Source: Epiperipatus broadwayi
Taxonomy: Eukaryota; Onychophora; Udeonychophora; Euonychophora; Peripatidae
Direction: 5' to 3'
Length of the DNA: 64,000 nucleotides
NCBI GenBank assembly: GCA_028023455.1
Contig: JAQFVV010000027.1
Location: 10,785,845-10,849,844 of the forward strand
Shown: one piece after another, positions 24,050 through 34,555 of the stretch
Position numbering within the stretch: position 1 is the first letter of the stretch
Layout: the number at the start of each line of letters is the position of its first letter
The notes under the pieces: generated by a model
What the model saw: the letters and a program-made list of their open reading frames with translations, nothing else
What the model was told of the DNA's origin: nothing
The model's database searches: none
Program-made: the position numbers and the translations under genes

Positions 24050-24935
24050 CACAGTTACCATTGCATTATGGGGGTTAAATTTCTTAAAGTATTGACTAAA
24101 TAGAAGTTTTAAGTTGATGATTGGTCTGTGGAACACTCTAGCTCTTATCTATCCAAATGCAGAACATTCTTTGAATAGATGCTGGAAAGTTTCATCACCA
24201 GATTTGCATAGTAGACAGATCAGATCCAAGTTCATACATAGTCTTTCATTTAGAACCTTAGCTGTTGGGAACAAGCCATTCATCAGTTTGAAAACAAATT
24301 TCAAGTAGGATTGAGGTGCATATATAGAGTGGAACTTTTTCAACACATTTTTTTATATATCCAACCATGCATTATTATGACTTTTAAAATGATTCATTAA
24401 GTCTTTATATTTAATACCTTCCAAACTGGGCAAATTCAGATCATCCTGGAGATCCCTATAAGCGGTGAACAGGTCAGTTATAAAAGATCTTCCCTTATAT
24501 CCAATTTCATTAAAGGAGTTATCATGATCAACAAAAGGTCCAAGAAATTGACTTTTAAATAAGTTAATAGCCCAGGATCAGTGAGGCCAAGACCTCCATT
24601 TTCTATTAGCATTTGCAAGATTAATATTGGGATCCATCTTGAAGTTTTACCCCAGACATATTTCTTTGCAATCTGGTTTATTCAAAGTATTGTTTTGTTA
24701 TGTAGGGATACCCAGGGTGCATAGATGCCAAAATCCCTGAAACAATGGAATTAAAAATTGATGCTCTTGTAATTTCATATAATTTAAGTGAAAAAAAAAA
24801 ATTTATTTTATCCTCAATTTTTGTAATAATTAATTTATTTAAACAAGAGTTCATCTTTTCTTGGACATATATAATGGTACGCCCAAGAAAGCAGACGGGA
24901 GAGCAGTGCCGTTGAATAGAATGTGGAAGCATTGC
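24050..24935 (-). mobile_element. LINE C-terminal remnant (L1/Tx1-like) with zinc knuckle
   Basis: Minus strand. 24932-24678 is open and ends near a KYVWGK..RWIP stretch just downstream in another frame. NGGLGLTDPGLLTYLKVNFL follows (about 24600-24535). Segment 24346-24149 gives LKFVFKLMNGLFPTAKVL and the CLLCKSGDETFQHLFKEC motif. The W(G/K)…..P…GGLGL block and the terminal C..C…H….C finger are typical of the RT thumb and C-terminal zf-RVT of L1/Tx1-type LINEs. Frameshifts and stops show it is inactive. Confidence 0.75.
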
Positions 24936-25468
24936 TTAAAATAATTCCTTTTAAAAATGATTAATTTGTTGCATTTACATAATTCTTATACAAAATATTC
25001 AATGATTGTTATATTGTTGATATTCTCAAGCCCACCTTTAATAATTGTTTTTTTCCAGGGGGTGCTGTAGCACCGTAATGTTTATGAGCCAGTCACCATT
25101 GATTAATATACAGGTTAATATTGTACTTCTTTGATTTTATATTATTTTTAGCTTAAAATGTTTATCCATTAAAGTTATATGATACATTTTATCACTGTTA
25201 TTCATAAATCATTACAAAATAAAAATATTAAAGTATCTTAACCAGTTTAGTTGTCTCAATTTTTTGTTTCTGTATAAATACATTGTCATATTTATAAATA
25301 TAATAAAGAATATTAAGTAGCATATAATAGATGAAAAAAGAAGCATAGTATAGTAATGAGATACTTGTTTTGTTATTTCATTGCTTTGATATGAGTGTTT
25401 AGTTTATGTTTTTTGTTGTGTGAATGAAATAACCAACTATCTGTGTAGGATCTTTAAGGTTTAGATAA
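24936..25468. other. AT-rich intron, nothing recognised
   Basis: No motif, ORF or terminus seen. Confidence 0.45.
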
Positions 25469-25471
25469 GGT

Positions 25472-25511
25472 AGAGTTTAATATATATGTTGAAACTAAGA
25501 TTTTCACGGGT

Positions 25512-25544
<33 letters not shown>

Positions 25545-25588
25545 TTTAATATATATGTTGAAACTAAGATTTTCACGGGTTGTATATA
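25472..25588. repeat. ~48-bp direct repeat separated by a (TA)n run
   Basis: agagtttaatatatatgttg … ttttcacgggttgtatatat occurs at 25472-25520 and 25541-25588 with a TA microsatellite between. It directly precedes a Penelope-like remnant and may be part of its terminal repeat. Confidence 0.7.
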
Positions 25589-26285
25589 TAAATGACATAT
25601 TTTGCGGGTTCATCTGTGTTCCATATGTAAAAGAAACTATAGACAGTATTGGACGTATATTGAAATGCTATAATATAGATACAGCTTTTTCTACTCATTA
25701 AAAGATCAGCAATATAATAACCAAGCCTAAGGATTCTCATGGTGTTTATCAAATCTCATGTAAAAATTGTAAAGCTTCTTACATAGGTATGAGTGATTGT
25801 CACATCAGTGTTAGGAGAGATGAGCATGCTAATGCAGTTAAAGAACACTGATCATCATCAGGAGATGAACATGCTAATGCAGTTAAACAACACTCATCAG
25901 CAGCAGCACTCTCACTCCATACTATAGATTCGGGTCATAAAATTGATTTTTCTAGTACCAGGATCATATCCAGATGTGATAATCTCTACCAGTGCAAAAT
26001 TAGAGAAGCCATTGAGGTACTTAAAAGGCAGATTGTATCAATAAGCAAGATGATACATGCAAACTTCCTCCTATTTGGAAAGATTTTTTTAAAAAACATT
26101 CTTGAATTTAACATTTTTGCTATTGGTGGAACTTAAACGTTTATTCAAATCAGTGATTGTAGCGCCTCTACAATTGTTTTTCTACCTTTTATCATCCTGT
26201 GAATGACTTGTGTGATCAAGTCAAAATGTTGGAATATTAAGATTTAAAAATTTTTTAACACGGATGAACCCACAAAATATTCATA
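25589..26285 (+). mobile_element. Penelope-like element remnant with GIY-YIG endonuclease
   Basis: From about 25715 the + strand gives HGVYQISCKNCKASYIGMSD, then SVRRDEHANAVKEH. A direct repeat of the DEHANAVK segment and SLHTIDSGHKIDF…RIISR follow. GVY-(10)-YIG followed by R…H and a DSGH motif is the GIY-YIG endonuclease at the C-terminus of Penelope-like retroelements. Stops interrupt the frame. The 3' tail (about 26205-26285) carries 'gtgatcaagtcaaaatgttg' and GGATGAACCCACAAAATAT, which recur in the copies at 31240 and 55300-55855. Confidence 0.82.
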
Positions 26286-26298
26286 TATATATATATAT

Positions 26299-27676
26299 TG
26301 TAACGTTTTCCGTTTTGCTAGGCCTCTTACACGCTAATATAAACTGCGCTTGAGTTGATCAAGCTATGTCAAAAAAGAAGAAAGTTATATTTCTATTCTA
26401 AAAACATAGCTATATTTCCTGATCAACTCGGCCTATTAATTGTTGAGAATTGTGCTATTGATGAAATCAGCTTTTAATTTATTTAATCTGGGCGCCAGAA
26501 TTCCTAAGAATTCGCTGAAATCGTCATATAACATCTCACAAATAAAAAAAAATACTTTTAAACTAATCGGTATTACATCATACCGTAACGAGAATTAATT
26601 TTTTAAGATTATTATTCCTGGGCTTATTCAAACACATTGGCAAAGGTAAATTACATTTTTAAATCTTATTAAACTACTAATAGATTTAATAATAAAAATA
26701 ATAACTATTATTAATAACGCACAAATGAAAATTGGTATTAGAAATATTTTTATTCTAATAGATAAAAAAAAAATGTATGAAATAAATTACTTATTGAGTA
26801 AATTAGAGAGAACACATTTCAGACGTGAATCAATTAATAAAAAAAACAATTTTACAATTACTGTTCATATCTAAATTTCTTCTAGAAATTTCCTTAAAAA
26901 AAATGGATGTCTCTTGTACAAGAAAATTAATGTCTCTATCGGGATTGTTTAAACATACTTTTAGAAATTGTTTGAAAACGTTTAATTTGGTCACAATCAG
27001 GAGTAATGAAGTATAACTTACCGGTAAGTTTTGTGCATTCAGTAGTAGATAACTATGCATAGTTTTTTGGGTAGAATGAGCTCGGCCTTTTGGTTATTAT
27101 TTGATCCTGTGGTCCATTCTCCTAGTCGGTCACGAACGCTTTTCTGATATACATCTTCAGGCACGATGTCTTCAGAGGCTCCAGTTCACTCCGACATGCC
27201 GAATTACTTCAGCGTAGAGCGATCTTGGATATATTATTGCTATCCAAGGCCAACTAGAGAAACCAATGAACAAGATGTCCTTCAAACTGATCTCTGCCTT
27301 TTATACTCTCTAGAGGCCCAGTTTTCCGACTTCTGCGCATATCTTTTGTTTGTAAAAATATCCGTTGATAATCTTATATATTCTTTATAAAATTTATGTT
27401 ACAAAGTCTCTATTTTTTTCAGCATAATTCTGCCATATTTAATTAGTTGAAATATTTTTACTTTCTCTTATCTAGATTGGTAATTTGTGTCTTTTGTTCT
27501 CTCCAATTCTAACTTTTATTTCTAATTACATAAAAAAAAACCGAAAGAATAATTTAACTTTCATTGTACGTTATTTTTTAAAAAAAAAATTAGTCAAAAA
27601 AAATCTAAATTTACTTTTATTTTTTAGCTTCTACCAAATGCCAATATATTTGCAACGTATATAAATAAACGTTACA
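26299..27676 (-). mobile_element. Solo LTR, 1378 bp
   Basis: TGTAACGTTTTCC opens it and AAACGTTACA closes it (TG…CA), with AT-repeat flanks. It is homologous to 7194-8574. At its right end, TGCAACGTATA…AAACGTTACA is an imperfect terminal palindrome like those of the longer LTR family. Small ORFs at 26825 and 27166 lie inside and are not genes. Orientation follows the family inference. Confidence 0.78.
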
Positions 27677-27689
27677 ATATATATATATA

Positions 27690-27970
27690 TATATATATTA
27701 AAAGCATAAAGCTAAACTAGTCAATAAATAATCAAAATTACCCCAAATTCACAGCTCAACCAAACTAGCCAAGAAAATAACCTCTAAACACTACCAATGG
27801 TTTCACTACTACAGGCAGACTTTTCTAGTGTAAAGAATTACAAAATAATGAACATTTAAACTAAACATTACCCACAATTTCACTTACTTCTCATAGACTC
27901 TTAATATTAAAAGAACTTTTAAATAGTTAATTGCTTCAGAATCATAAATATTTAATAATAATAAAGATTC
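27690..27970. other. AT-rich stretch before a Penelope remnant
   Basis: Nothing recognised apart from a TA run at its left edge. Confidence 0.4.
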
Positions 27971-27971
27971 T

Positions 27972-28187
27972 TTAATTCTTTTTTATGTCATTTCTCTCAA
28001 CAGCAGTAGTAACATCAAAATTAATAGTGTGGCCTGTATCTTTTTTATGGGTATATAAAGCAGAACTAAGATATTTATTTCTAATTCTACTTTTATGTAC
28101 TTCTATTCTTTTATTTAAGCTCAAACTACTCTGACCTATATATACTTTCTTACAAAAACAAGGGATAATATACATTTCTCCACACAC
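27972..28187 (-). mobile_element. Penelope-like GIY-YIG fragment
   Basis: An open 71-codon segment contains EMYIIPCFCKKVYIGQSSLS, LNKRIEVHK and YTHKKDTGHTINF. These are the Y.I.C…..YIG..S, R…H and H….GH.I.F motifs of the GIY-YIG domain in Penelope-like elements. It is a different lineage from the copy at 25.7 kb, judged by sequence. No RT part was found next to it. Confidence 0.82.
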
Positions 28188-28809
28188 ATCAGTAGTTATA
28201 TAAGCATGGTATGTTTATCTTTTTGGATTTCACTTCAGAGTGAATAAATTATTACTGTTTTCATGTAGGATGAGCAATAAAACATTCTACTTTTTTTCTT
28301 GTAATTAAGATTTATAGATTAACATACAAATATTTATAATAGAAAAATATAACAAAATAATATAAGAAATATTATATTAAGCATTTATCATAATGAGTGT
28401 TAGTATTGCATATATATATATATATTCCTAATTGTTATTATGTTTTAAAAAATGAAATAAAAAGTGAAAATCTATCTACTGTAGTTATTATCATTTATCA
28501 AACAGCAGTTAGTAAAAATAAAATAAAAATACATTAGATCTTGCTATATCCTGAGGGCATTATTATCATGGCAAGTTTAAATAAACTTAAATAATATTTG
28601 AAGTAACAAAACAAAGTTATTTAATGTCATATAAAAAATAGAAAAAGGAATAAAAAGTAAATAACAATCAGAAATTTTATTAGAAATCTCTAAAATGTAT
28701 AAATAAGCTTCTGCTTGTGTGTGTCAATTTCTCCACATGCACAATAGTTAATTACAACCTATTGCATTGATGTTAAATAAAGAAAAACCTTCACACACCA
28801 ATTTATATA
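28188..28809. other. AT-rich intron, nothing recognised
   Basis: No ORF or element terminus seen. Confidence 0.4.
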
Positions 28810-29170
28810 TAAACCAATAAACATCACATGATCACTATTTCTTAATGCTTGCTCTTAACTGTTATTAAAACAGGATAGAGAGTTTTGGCTGTTTTAATAT
28901 CAATTTATATATACATATATTACGACAATTCTAATTTCAGCTGTTATCATACCTGTGATATGCAAATCACACTGGCAGTTATTACACTTCCACACACACC
29001 CAAACAAATAATCCCTATTAAATTAGGCAAAACTCTCCATACAATAGTGTCACTCAGTGCATTGTTCTGGATTCCAGAGAGTGGCACTACTGTATGGAGA
29101 GTTTTGCCTGTTTTAATAGCAGTTATGAGCAAGCATAAGAAATGGTGATCATGTGATATTTAGGGGTTTA
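28810..29170. mobile_element. Foldback MITE (CATACAGTA family), 361 bp
   Basis: The outer arms TAAACC..TAAACATCACATGA and (reversed right end) TAAACCCCTAAATATCACAT face each other. Both continue into TTCTTA-TGCTTGCTC-TAACTG-TATTAAAACAGG. Inner arms GCAAAACTCTCCATACAATA (29030) and TACTGTATGGAGAGTTTTGC (29089) also face each other. No transposase. It is the best-preserved full-length copy of the family. Confidence 0.85.
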
Positions 29171-30589
29171 AATAAACCCTAATGGATTTTTTTATAAGTG
29201 TCCATTTTTGCATAATTATTTCTCATTAATATAACTGATATTTAATATACATTTAAATGTATGACTGGCATATGGAGATTTTCTAGAGTAGCATAATAAT
29301 GAGATATTTTATTCATATACTCTATACTCACAGACACTCCAGATTTTCTGACAACGATTGGTATAGGGGAAAAAATGCTTTGTGGTTAGGAACTTGCTTA
29401 CCTTTTGGTGATGATATTGTAATAAAGCACCCCTGGTTAAAAATTTCACAGGCCACCACTGTGCGTGCAGTTTTACTGCAGTACAATATTAATCGTTTTA
29501 AAGAATTAGTCTTTTTAACACAATGATATAGATATGTTTTGATGTTTATAATATATATATATATTTATTTTACATATATGCAGAGGTGGTTGGAGATTTT
29601 CCGAGCTTCGGGGGGAGGGGGATATTATTACTGGTATCAAAGATTTTTTTTATCGAAAAACCATATAATTTTATTAAACATAATTTATAAACATTAAATA
29701 CATATCATATACTTAACAAAATAATCACAAAAAAAAAATTATATTATTTTTAATTATTTTTTCATTCTTATTGGAAGTTGAAATAAGCAAAACAATAGTG
29801 CTAATTACAGTTGTAATTTGCTTCATCATAAAGCTGTGTAAATTGAATATATAATATGAATTATTAAAAATGATTTTAGAACAAGAAAGCAATTAATCAT
29901 ATTAGATGTGTTGATGTGTATATATATTCAATGTATATATATTAAATTCTCTGTGAAGTCAGGTTGACTAACAAAGTTTTACGAAAAGTAATAAGATTTG
30001 ATAAATCATTAGTGATATATATGTTTATATATACATACATAGTTTTATGTATAAACCAAATTGCATAATACTAAACTAAAAATAATAATTTAAACTAACG
30101 ACTCAAAAATATTTGAAGAAACCAGCCAATCAAATCACCAGTAATATACATTTATCATCTTTCACTTTATGCTAAAATGATCAGCCAATCAGCTCTCACA
30201 GTACAATTGTATCATTGCATCAACATCAATCATCAGCTGACTGTGAACCCACTGCTAGTGCTCCAATGGAGGGTACAAATTCTTAGACTTATAAACAACA
30301 AATTCTCGAACTAATCAGTTATTAAAGCATGAAATATTCAAATGTTTAATATTTTAAAACTCCATTGTGATTATTTTACATTTAAAAAATCTGATCCCTT
30401 TTGAATTCACATTGTTTCACAGAGAAGTGATAAATGATTCCAAGAAAGAATTGATGTAAGAAAAACTGTTTGTTAGTTATTTTATTCAGATATTAAAAGA
30501 TTAAATAAACCAGGCAATGAAATCACTGCCAATATATTTTACTGATATATAACCAGTTATTTAACTGGCTGGTGTATTCAAACTTTGAT
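29171..30589. other. AT-rich intron with an isolated G-rich tract
   Basis: A short G-rich segment (29600-29625, including a run of six and a run of five G) stands out. Short ORFs show no motif. CCAATCA repeats occur near 30120-30190 and 30500. Confidence 0.4.
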
Positions 30590-31305
30590 GAAAAATTAAT
30601 ACTCATATATATATAAGAATTAAGTACTCAACACAGTTTGAAAAAACCAACCACTACAACATAAAGATAGCATAAGCATCTTATCAAAAAATTACTAATT
30701 TTTTAACCACGCCTAAAGATTCGATCCCTCTTGAGACTCAAGGAGTTTATGAGATTTCATGTAACATTTGTAAGTCTTATTATCTTCTTACGTGAGTATG
30801 AGCAATTAACACATCAGAACTAGAAGAGATGAACATGTTAATGTTATGAAGCGATATTCATTATCAGCAGCACTCTCAATTCATGCTATGGATTCAGGTC
30901 ACAATATTTATTCTTCTAAGACCAGAATCCTATCCAGATGTAAAAACCTACATCAATATAAGATCAGAGAAACTATTAAAATACTAAAAATACTAAATTG
31001 TGTCAACAAATACAATGGCACCTGTAAACTTCCTCATATTTAGAAAAAAATTGATAAACAAATTACTCTGAAGATTCTGAATTTTTTATTTGATGGTTAT
31101 TTATTTTAATTTGTTCATTTTTATCCACCTGGTTTTTTTTAGTTGAACACTGTTTACAGTGCCTCTACAACTATCTTTATAGACACTGTTTATAGTGCTT
31201 CTACAATTATATAGTATTCATTTCCCAGTTGAGGGCTTGTGTGATCAAGTCAAAATGTTGGAATATCTAACATTGATGAACCCTCAAAATATGTCTTATA
31301 TATAT
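30590..31305 (+). mobile_element. Penelope-like element remnant (GIY-YIG and tail)
   Basis: Near 30735 the frame gives ETQGVYEISCNICK. It shifts and resumes at 30840 with HVNVMKRYSLSAALSIHAM, DSGHNIYSSKTRILSRC and YKIRETIKIL, matching the copy at 25.7 kb throughout. The tail at about 31235-31300 has 'gtgatcaagtcaaaatgttg' and GATGAACCCTCAAAATATG. Frameshifts are present. Confidence 0.8.
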
Positions 31306-32426
31306 TGAAGCAGTCAATCTGACACTCAGATCGAGCTTCACAGCCCACTTAGAATCTCCCACCACCAAACCATATTCAAACTCCATCCTTATGCATATAT
31401 ACATATTTATTAATATATATTTTTGTTTGCTTAACTCTTTAAACAATAACTGATGTAGATATATATAAATATCTTCATGTAATTAACTTTAATAAATAAA
31501 TATTTAATCTTATTTTAATTTGTATGTGTGTGTAATAGATGTGTACATATTATAGGTGAGGGGAGATTACTTTTAAAATATGTATTAAAGCAAACATATT
31601 ATATTAAGGTGCATTTTAAAATTATATTTATAATTTATTATTTATTTTTTGGTCGTCAGAAAAAAAAGTGATGCAATCCTATGGAATATTCTCGAATGTA
31701 ATTAAGACAATTTACCGGAAACCCATTAGTCCATCTAAAACATATGATAATTTTATAGAATAATGTAAAAATCCATTAGTGGAAATTTTATCCACTTCAA
31801 AATTGTTTTAAAATCTTGGATCATATTTTAAAACAATTGTTCGAGAAATTCATAATAGGATTGTATTGTCTTTAAAACTTACTTAAACAAAAAGGTGCAT
31901 TCGGTCAGCAAATTCCAGGTCCACTAAATGCATAAAGTGTCTCGGGTTTAGCAACTAAAGTGCATTCCAAGATAAACTGAAAATAGTATAAATACTGCTA
32001 GATTTGAATCCCAAGGGAGAGACTCATAATTATAAAACAGAATGGTAAATATAATCCACGCTTGTCGTTATAGCAATCCAATGTGTAATGAGTAGTGGAA
32101 ATTTTCACCTTTCTCTCCATTCAACATGCTTTTTCCTGCATTCATCACCCAGGATTTCACTACCCATGAACTTTAATGTATTTAAAGACTGAGTCTAACT
32201 AGATCTAGTTCACCAATTCCAATGGATGCTCAAATCACCAAGAGTCACTACTAATTACTAAGGTAGAGAACTCTAGCCGCTGCCTAATATTCAAATTCTT
32301 AAGTTCAGCCTTCTGTAATTAATTCTCATAAATGTCTGTAATTTAAAATATTATTCTATCAGCTGGTCCTTTGACCAGAAATTAAATATTCATTTCAATA
32401 ATTTGTAATTTACTTATCTGATATTA
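31306..32426. other. Intronic DNA, nothing recognised
   Basis: AT-rich and without ORFs. The target copy gtat of the LTR element lies at its right edge. Confidence 0.45.
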
Positions 32427-32430
32427 GTAT

Positions 32431-34555
32431 TATAACGATCCAAACGAAGTGGGAGATCGCATCGCACCGCACCGCACTACCAAGGGCTCCATCTAGGCAT
32501 TTGAGCCTAGAAAAATTTATAAAGTAGGCAGATACGCGCTGTTAGGATTCCACTTTATTTACATATTTAGATCGTTAGCCCATTGTCACTAGCTCAGTGG
32601 AGACGCAGAAATAAAAATCTATAAATTTAGATATAAATATAAAAAAATAATAAAAGCCACTGCCAGAAATTAACACAGACAAATATTTATTTACGCACAT
32701 ATAAAATCATTCTAAACCCGAGGAATAAGTTTAACATTTAGATTTTTATATTAACTTTTAATTTTACATTTAAAATAGCTTGCTATAATGTTTAAATATT
32801 TTATTTAGAGGGTCGGGTATGAATAGGCTACATAGATCTGCATTTGAAAAGACAATATTCTTCCCTTATTTAATCCTAGGCTAAAAATTCAAAGTCAAAC
32901 TGACGCCAACCATCCGATACACTTATGTATTCAATGTAGCATGAAAATACAACGGCACTAAATAGACTATACTGTCAGGAATGCACATCTGAACAGTATA
33001 GTGAGAAGACATTGTTGCTCTCCACCACCAGGAATGCTACTTCTGATGGCGAGTAGAACAATAAACATAAAACTCCATAGGAATGGATTGCGTCTTGCGT
33101 CTTACTATCCAATTCCATAGGCAACAGAGGGTGTGCGGCTTATATATGTAATCCTGCACGTGGCGGATCTCCTGCTACATTTACTACCTACATAAATATA
33201 TCGAAACCATTGAGCCAATTCAACCACGAAACAAATAACCTAAGATTACCCTCCCTTAATATAACCTTACAAAACTATATAGCCGTTCACGCCCGACTTA
33301 AATTTATCATTTAGATATGTTCGCACAGATAACTTTTATACAATTTGTTTTAAAATGTTGGGTATAGATCGATTACATAGATTCCACGGTCAAAAACATT
33401 TCAAAATAAGCATAAACGATCAAAATACAAAATTATTGATACCGACAATCGCAGAGGGAAACTTATAAGTAACCCAATAGTATTCACCATAAGATACTTG
33501 CGTTGTCACCAATAACTTAAAAGACATCCGAATAAATACATTTTAGATACTCACCGTAAGGTATCATTATTTATCGAATGTCTATATATTTTGATCAAAT
33601 ATGAAAACCAAAATATAATTAACCGCAAACGAATCCATGCAAGCGTCTATAAACAACTTAAATTTCATACATTTAAAATTTAAACAATAAATAATTTATA
33701 CAATTAAAATAAATGGAAATGATTTTTTTATCAATAACAAACATATAAAATTAAACATCAATTGATTTTAAACTTAAAGGTCAAATAGAAACTCCATTTT
33801 AACATTTAAATTGCTTTCACGAAAGTTCTTAATTATAAAAAAAAAATTTTTAAGTTCATTGTCGATAGCTTACAGTAGCAGAGTCCAGGTTCTTGTTTTA
33901 TATTCCCGTGACTTCTCGTTTAGAAGATAATGTTCTGGAGGTGGCATTAGCTGGTTCCTTTCGGTATCTCAATCAGTACATTTTTAAAAATAGAGAGAGA
34001 GTGAGGTATGTGTGTCCTACCCCATCTCCCACAACAAACAGCTGGAACCCCCACCACTCAATATTTCTCCTTTTTATATTATCCACACGGATTCAAACAA
34101 CAAAACGTCACCAATCCATCACTTTCGTTAGGGTCCGAGCCAAGGCTTGGTGCTTCCATTGGTCCAGCTAATTTCTCTTATCTAATTTCCATCTGACCCT
34201 TTAATTACATGAGCCTTGAGGGCTAGCTTGTTTTTCAAATAATAAACAATCATTTCCATTTATAGATTACAGGAATTAATTAATACCTGTTTTTATTTTA
34301 ACTTATATTAAATATTTTAATATTTAACTCTTGTATTTTTTTATCAAAAAAAAAATACGTTCAAATACCTTTTTTTATTTATATATATAAAAAAAAAATA
34401 TTTTTAAAGTTTAGCATCTGTGCGAATATATATATTTAACAACATTTTAATTTTAGCGTCTAGTTTTTTTTATAGATTTTTAATACATTTATTTTTATTT
34501 GCGAACTTTGTTTTTCTTTTAAATTAATGTAACGACATATCTATATATCGTTACA
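32431..34555 (-). repeat. LTR (left copy; 3' LTR if the element reads on the minus strand)
   Basis: Begins TATAACGATCCAAACG and ends in TGTAACGACATA…TATCGTTACA, a 28-bp imperfect palindrome (34528-34555). The left dinucleotide TA instead of TG is a change shared with the right copy. ORFs at 33893-34196 recur identically placed in the other LTR and are LTR sequence. Confidence 0.88.

Noticed and set aside
27166-27390. 74-codon ORF
   Set aside because: Internal to the 1.38-kb solo LTR; not open in the sister copy at 7.2-8.6 kb.
29600-29625. G-quadruplex
   Set aside because: Only two adjacent G runs are present; four are needed.
33893-34196. Two overlapping ORFs of 92 and 62 codons that are conserved at 38795-39098
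   Set aside because: They sit at identical positions in both LTRs, so conservation reflects recent LTR identity and not coding selection. No known domain.
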